DNA of 64,000 nucleotides from Enhydrobacter sp. GTDB lineage: Bacteria; Pseudomonadota; Alphaproteobacteria; Reyranellales; Reyranellaceae. Positions 60,492 to 64,000 of this stretch are shown here, one piece after another. Numbering within the stretch: position 1 is the first letter of the stretch; each line of letters begins with the position of its first letter. A model generated the notes under the pieces. The model saw only the letters and a list, made by a program, of their open reading frames with translations, was not told the DNA's origin and did no database searches. The stretch is from assembly GCA_026126105.1 (NCBI GenBank), contig JAHCJV010000019.1:16254-80253 (forward strand). Reading direction: 5' to 3'. The position numbers and the translations under genes were made by a program.

Positions 60492-61619
60492 ATGCATGTC
60501 GGAATGGCCACCGTCTTCCAGAACACAGGTCGTGCTGTCTCCGATCGCCAGATCTACCTGAACGAGCTCGCGCTCGCCGACATGGCCGAGCCGCTGGGCT
60601 TCGAATCCATATGGTCGGTCGAGCACCATTTCACCGACTACACGATGTGTCCCGACGTCGTGCAGTTCCTGTCCTACATGGCCGGTCGGACCCGCAACCT
60701 GAAGCTCGGCTCCATGGTCGTGGTGTTGCCGTGGCACGATCCGATGCGGGTCGCGGAGCAAATCTCCATGCTCGACCAGCTCTCCGGCGGCCGCATGATC
60801 CTGGGCCTTGGGCGTGGCGCGGGAAAGGTCGAGTTCGACGGTTTTCGTCTCGATATGGGCGACAGCCGCGAGGTGTTCGTCGAGTACGGCGACGCTTTGC
60901 TGAAAGGCCTCGAGACCGGCGTGATGGAGTATCAAGGCAAGCACTACCGGCAGCCACCTACGGCAATCCGCCCGGCGCCGTTCAAGAGCTTCCGCGGCCG
61001 CACCTATGCGGCAGCCGTCAGCCCCGAAAGCGCGCGCATCATGGCCCGGCTCGGCGTCGGCCTGCTGATCATCCCGCAGAAGCCGTGGCGCGAGGTCGAG
61101 AAGGAGCTGCAAGAATACAATACGCTCTTTCGCGAGATCAACGGCACCGACGCACCACAGCCGGTCTCGGCTGGCTGGGTGTTCATCGACGAGAGCGAAG
61201 AGCGCGCCCGTGAAATGGCGATGACCTATATCGGCGGCTATTACCGCACCGTCCTGGACCACTACCAGTTCGCCGGCGAGCACATGAAGAACCAGCGAGG
61301 CTACGAGTACTACGCCAAAATGAACGAGAAGCTCGCGGTCTACGGCGACCGCAAGGCGATCGAATTCTTTGCCGACCTGCAGGTCTACGGCACGCCGGAG
61401 CAGGTCCACGGCAAGATCATGGAAATCCACCGGCAGACCAACAATTCGTCATTCGTTGGGGTCTTCTCGTACGCGGGCATGGCGCACGAGGAAGCTGCGC
61501 GCAATGTTCGATTGTTCGCGCGCACGGTGATGCCGGAGCTACAGAAATTCGACGCCGGCCAGCCGATCGACGTGGCGTATGGGCTTCCGGATCACCGCTT
61601 CGCCGTCGCGGCGGAATAA
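60492..61619 (+). CDS. Luciferase-like (LLM) flavin-dependent monooxygenase
   Basis: 375 residues with GGAGAGAAATCC before the ATG. It has a bacterial luciferase-like TIM barrel: 'LALADMAEPLGFESIWSVEHHF', 'LSYMAGRTRNLKLGSMVVVLPWHDPMRVAEQISMLDQLSGGRMILGLGRGAGKVEFDGF', and 'VSPESARIMARLGVGLLII'. The EHH and R-x-I/L-G-x-G-x-G segments bind FMN(H2) and oxygen. The substrate is unknown; related enzymes attack alkanesulfonates, alkanes or aromatic compounds. It is followed 41 bp later by the cytochrome c gene on the same strand. Confidence 0.9.
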   Translation: MHVGMATVFQNTGRAVSDRQIYLNELALADMAEPLGFESIWSVEHHFTDYTMCPDVVQFLSYMAGRTRNLKLGSMVVVLPWHDPMRVAEQISMLDQLSGGRMILGLGRGAGKVEFDGFRLDMGDSREVFVEYGDALLKGLETGVMEYQGKHYRQPPTAIRPAPFKSFRGRTYAAAVSPESARIMARLGVGLLIIPQKPWREVEKELQEYNTLFREINGTDAPQPVSAGWVFIDESEERAREMAMTYIGGYYRTVLDHYQFAGEHMKNQRGYEYYAKMNEKLAVYGDRKAIEFFADLQVYGTPEQVHGKIMEIHRQTNNSSFVGVFSYAGMAHEEAARNVRLFARTVMPELQKFDAGQPIDVAYGLPDHRFAVAAE

Positions 61620-61660
61620 TTTTCCGGCTATAGCGTCCCGAAATTTCTTCGGGGGACAGC

Positions 61661-62512
61661 ATGCGTTTCGTGTGGGCGGCGACGATGGCCGCGTTCCTGG
61701 CCTTTCCCGTGGCGGCGCAGACGCCGGTGGAGCGCGGCAGGTATCTCGTCGAAAGCATCGCAGGCTGCGGGAATTGCCACACGCCGCAGGGACCGAACGG
61801 CCCGATCCTCGGCCGCGCGCTGTCGGGCGGACCGCCGATGGTTGAAGGAAAGCTCTTCACTGCCCAGCCCTCCAACCTCACGCCTGACCGCGAGACGGGT
61901 CTTGGTCGTTACACCGATGCCGAACTCAAGGTCATGATTCGGGAGGGAAGGCGGCCGGACGGTTCGTTGATCGGGCCGCCGATGCCATTCAACTTCTATC
62001 GCGGCATGGCCGACGCCGATGTCGACGCCATCATTGCTTACCTGCGCACGGTACCGTCGGTGAGGAGCGCCATGCCGAAGTCGGTCTACAACATCCCCTT
62101 GCCACCGGCCTGGACGCCGCCGATCACCGAGCCAATCACCGCGCCGCCACGCACCGACAAGGTCGCCTACGGCGGCTATCTCGCCGGCCCGCTCGGTCAT
62201 TGCCTGGAGTGCCACACGCCGATGGGACCGGACGGCCGCTTCCAGTTCGACACGATGCTCGGCGCCGGCGGCATGAAGTTCGACGGGCCGTGGGGCATCA
62301 GCGTGTCCAAGAACATCACCTCCGATGAGGAGACGGGCCTCGGCCGATGGAGCGACGCGGAGATCGAGCGGGCAATCCGGATGGGCGTGGATCGGCATGG
62401 GCGGCAACTCATGCCGCCCATGGGCTACGCCTACTACGCCAGGATGTCGGGAGAAGACATGAGCGCGCTGATCGCCTTCCTGCGCACCCTGCCCCCGAGA
62501 AAGGCACCTTAG
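61661..62512 (+). CDS. Diheme cytochrome c, periplasmic
   Basis: 283 residues. The signal peptide ends at about residue 19 (FPVAA-QTP). Two haem-binding sites: C-G-N-C-H at about residues 36-40 (GCGNCHTPQG) and C-L-E-C-H at about 184-188 (HCLECHTPMG). Each is followed by the 'NLTPDRETGLGRYTDAEL' / 'NITSDEETGLGRWSDAEIERAI' motif and a distal Met (GPPMPF, MPPMGY). This repeat pattern is that of membrane-associated alcohol dehydrogenase cytochromes (AdhB-like) and related electron carriers. Confidence 0.92.
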   Translation: MRFVWAATMAAFLAFPVAAQTPVERGRYLVESIAGCGNCHTPQGPNGPILGRALSGGPPMVEGKLFTAQPSNLTPDRETGLGRYTDAELKVMIREGRRPDGSLIGPPMPFNFYRGMADADVDAIIAYLRTVPSVRSAMPKSVYNIPLPPAWTPPITEPITAPPRTDKVAYGGYLAGPLGHCLECHTPMGPDGRFQFDTMLGAGGMKFDGPWGISVSKNITSDEETGLGRWSDAEIERAIRMGVDRHGRQLMPPMGYAYYARMSGEDMSALIAFLRTLPPRKAP

Positions 62513-62557
62513 CCTAGGTGGCGAGAGCCTGTGCAAGCCGTCACACTCTCCTTGCCA

Positions 62558-62581
62558 GATCGTGTCCCATTGCGTGGTGTA
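62558..62581. repeat. Left terminal inverted repeat of the IS256-type element
   Basis: Imperfect 24-bp end ending CGTGGTGTA. It matches the reverse complement of the right end at 18 of 24 positions. Confidence 0.75.
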
Positions 62582-62627
62582 ACTGGCGGGTCGTCCTGAA
62601 GACGATCTCCGGGTTGAGCCGGATCGA

Positions 62628-63827
62628 TCAGCTTGCCGCGATGGGCAAGCCGACGATGGGATCATCGCCGACGGGCGCGATGCTTTCCAGCGTGATGTAG
62701 CGGGCGCGCTGGACGGCCCATTCGTCGTTTTGTTCGAGCAGGATGGCGCCGACGAGGCGGGTGATGGCGGCTTCATTGGGGAAGATGCCGACGACTTCGG
62801 TGCGGCGCTTGATCTCGCCGTTGAGGCGTTCGAGCGGATTGGTGGAGTGTACCTTTACGCGATGCTGGGACGGGAAGCTCATGTAAGCCAGTACGTCCGG
62901 TTCGGCCTGGTCCATCAGGTTGGCGAGCTTTGGCAGCTTTGGCCTGAGCTGGTCGGCAACGCGGCGCCACTGCGCCCGGGCTTGCTCGGCATCGTCCTGG
63001 GCGAAGGCAGTTGCGATGAAGGCCGACACGACGCGCCTGCCGCTCCTGCCGGCATGCGCCAGGGCGTTGCGCATGAAGTGGACGCGACAGCGTTGCCAGG
63101 TAGCGGTGAAGATCCTGGAGACGGCAGCCTTGATGCCTTCGTGGGCGTCGGAGACGACCAGCTTCACGCCGCGCAGCCCGCGCCGCGCCAGCTTCCGCAG
63201 GAAGCTCGTCCAGAAGGTCTCGGCCTCGGAGGGGCCGATATCCATGCCCAAGACCTCGCGACGGCCATCGGCATTGACGCCGACGGCGACGATCACAGCG
63301 ACCGAGACGATGCGGCCGGCCTGGCGGACCTTCACGTAGGTGGCGTCGACCCACAGGTAGGGCCAGTCCCCTTCTATGGGCCGATCGAGGAAGGCCTTCA
63401 CCCGCTCGTCGATCTCCTCGCACAACCGGCTCACGTGGCTCTTCGATATGCCGCTCATGCCCATGGCCTTGACCAGCTCGTCGACCGATCGGGTCGAGAT
63501 ACCCTGGATGTAGGCCTCCTGGATCACCGCGGTGAGTGCCTTCTCCGCCATCCGTCGCGGCTCGAGGAAACCCGGGAAGTAGCTACCTTTGCGGAGCCTG
63601 GGAATGCGCAGCTCGACGGTGCCGGCTCGCGTCTCCCAGTCGCGATCGCGATAGCCGTTGCGTTGTGCCAGCCGAGCGGCGCTCCTCTCGCCGTGGCCAG
63701 CGCCAGTCAGCGCCCCGATCTCGATCTCCATCAGCCGCTCGGCGGCGAACGAGATCATGTCGCGCAGGATGTCGGCGTCAGGGGCCTTTTCCACGAGCGA
63801 ACGAAGGTTCATCATTTCCTGGGTCAT
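62628..63827 (-). CDS. IS256 family transposase
   Basis: 399 residues, full length for the family, with no frameshift. DDE catalytic residues: an Asp in the '[15 protein letters not shown]' strand (about 154), an Asp in '[11 protein letters not shown]' (about 221) and a Glu in the '[13 protein letters not shown]' segment (about 330). N-terminal '[21 protein letters not shown]' and the C-terminal '[31 protein letters not shown]' are standard. It is an intact gene that could still be active; base composition is close to that of the neighbouring genes. Confidence 0.95.
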   Translation of the reverse strand: MTQEMMNLRSLVEKAPDADILRDMISFAAERLMEIEIGALTGAGHGERSAARLAQRNGYRDRDWETRAGTVELRIPRLRKGSYFPGFLEPRRMAEKALTAVIQEAYIQGISTRSVDELVKAMGMSGISKSHVSRLCEEIDERVKAFLDRPIEGDWPYLWVDATYVKVRQAGRIVSVAVIVAVGVNADGRREVLGMDIGPSEAETFWTSFLRKLARRGLRGVKLVVSDAHEGIKAAVSRIFTATWQRCRVHFMRNALAHAGRSGRRVVSAFIATAFAQDDAEQARAQWRRVADQLRPKLPKLANLMDQAEPDVLAYMSFPSQHRVKVHSTNPLERLNGEIKRRTEVVGIFPNEAAITRLVGAILLEQNDEWAVQRARYITLESIAPVGDDPIVGLPIAAS

Positions 63828-63912
63828 CGGTGGGCTCTCGGTTGCTGGTTGGTCGTCGCAAAACCGACCCTAACCGGAAATCGTCGATGACCCGCCCGAA
63901 ACGCCGGGCGCC

Positions 63913-63963
63913 GTGGGGATGACGTCTACGGTCGCCTACGGCTCCCTGCGACGTCATCCCCAC
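63913..63963. repeat. Long hairpin upstream of the transposase start
   Basis: A perfect 14-bp inverted repeat (GTGGGGATGACGTC at 63913-63926 and GACGTCATCCCCAC at 63950-63963, 23-nt loop), extendable by GGGCG/CGCCC with a two-base bulge. On the transposase strand it is in the leader between the terminal repeat and the start codon. It could hide the ribosome site from read-through transcripts, as is known for other insertion sequences (inference). Confidence 0.7.
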
Positions 63964-63976
63964 CGCCCGTGCCTGC

Positions 63977-64000
63977 TACACCACGTCCGGGGACCCGACC
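63977..64000. repeat. Right terminal inverted repeat of the IS256-type element
   Basis: Its reverse complement begins GGTCGGGTCCCC and contains CGTGGTGTA, pairing with the left end. It continues up to the window end; the exact outer boundary is undetermined. Confidence 0.65.

Larger units (their letters stand above)
62558..64000. mobile_element. IS256-family insertion sequence (outer end at the window edge)
   Basis: A mutator-type transposase gene flanked by imperfect inverted repeats at 62558-62581 and 63977-64000 (18 of 24 positions agree, including G-TCG-GTCCC and CGTGGTGTA). The element is about 1.44 kb, the normal IS256 size. The right repeat runs to the last base of the window, so the target duplication cannot be seen. 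Between the right repeat and the transposase is a long hairpin (63913-63963). Confidence 0.85.

Noticed and set aside
1..64000. CRISPR arrays, tRNA or rRNA genes, prophage genes
   Set aside because: No regularly spaced repeats, cloverleaf or rRNA-like segments and no phage structural genes were seen. The only mobile DNA recognised is the IS256-type element at the end.

Overview
This 64 kb window is GC-rich, very compact chromosomal DNA from an alphaproteobacterium. The evidence is a circularly permuted two-piece tmRNA gene, an alpha-type SspB adaptor, DUF4169 and RHH_4 small proteins, an HflK with a glycine-rich N-terminus, ThyX instead of ThyA, and a CTTCAA-N17-CTATAT promoter close to the alphaproteobacterial housekeeping consensus. 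The many Bug-type (TctC) receptors, class III CoA-transferases and acyl-CoA dehydrogenases suggest a metabolically versatile soil or water organism of the Rhodospirillales/Reyranella kind. That last placement is inference, not demonstrated.

Layout. 1-8.0 kb is housekeeping: hflC-hflK (minus), Mrp Fe-S carrier, a GNAT enzyme, an NTF2-like protein, thyX, tmRNA, sspB and a class I fumarase. 8.1-12.0 kb holds a Rieske ring-hydroxylating oxygenase pair (minus) facing an aldo/keto reductase and a two-domain VOC protein (plus). 12.0-25.7 kb is core again: DUF6481, BipA, RHH_4, nitroreductase, AsmA, a 58-codon DUF4169 gene, an HxlR regulator, a Bax-inhibitor-1 protein with a clear terminator, the ybbP-ybbA exporter with a divergent TesA-like esterase, ThpR and a HAD phosphatase.

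25.8-46.6 kb is a catabolic and transport stretch: a phosphotriesterase-family hydrolase with a Bug receptor, divergent from an N,N-dimethylformamidase large-subunit homologue; a low-molecular-weight phosphatase and a sirtuin; two acyl-CoA dehydrogenases, a 3-hydroxyisobutyrate-dehydrogenase-like enzyme, an SDR and two CoA-transferases; a second Bug receptor; a Mug-like glycosylase and a zincin; and a complete Opp/Dpp-type ABC operon translationally coupled to an aromatic-ring FAD monooxygenase, with its binding protein convergent at the end.

46.6-52.5 kb holds pterin dehydratase, a small hydrophilic protein, a TAXI receptor and a two-armed chromate-resistance locus: chrB-chrA-DUF3297 on minus, and a superoxide dismutase-rhodanese fusion plus a stand-alone ChrB C-terminal protein on plus, around a 113-bp divergent promoter with four GTATC repeats. 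52.5-56.4 kb is a PHA module (phaC, a PhaC-like Cys-nucleophile hydrolase, and an SDR upstream of it). phaC and the hydrolase each have an FNR/FixK-type TTGAT-N4-ATCAA box upstream. 56.4-62.5 kb has a DUF1232 protein, the lolA-GNAT-acyl-CoA ligase-EamA gene string, a luciferase-like monooxygenase and a dihaem cytochrome c. The window ends in an IS256-family element whose outer inverted repeat reaches the last base.

Many neighbours overlap by 1-4 nt (ATGA/TGATG type) and many convergent pairs overlap tail-to-tail, so operon structure can often be read from the spacing. I saw no tRNA or rRNA gene and no CRISPR array. No gap over 300 bp lacks an explained feature.
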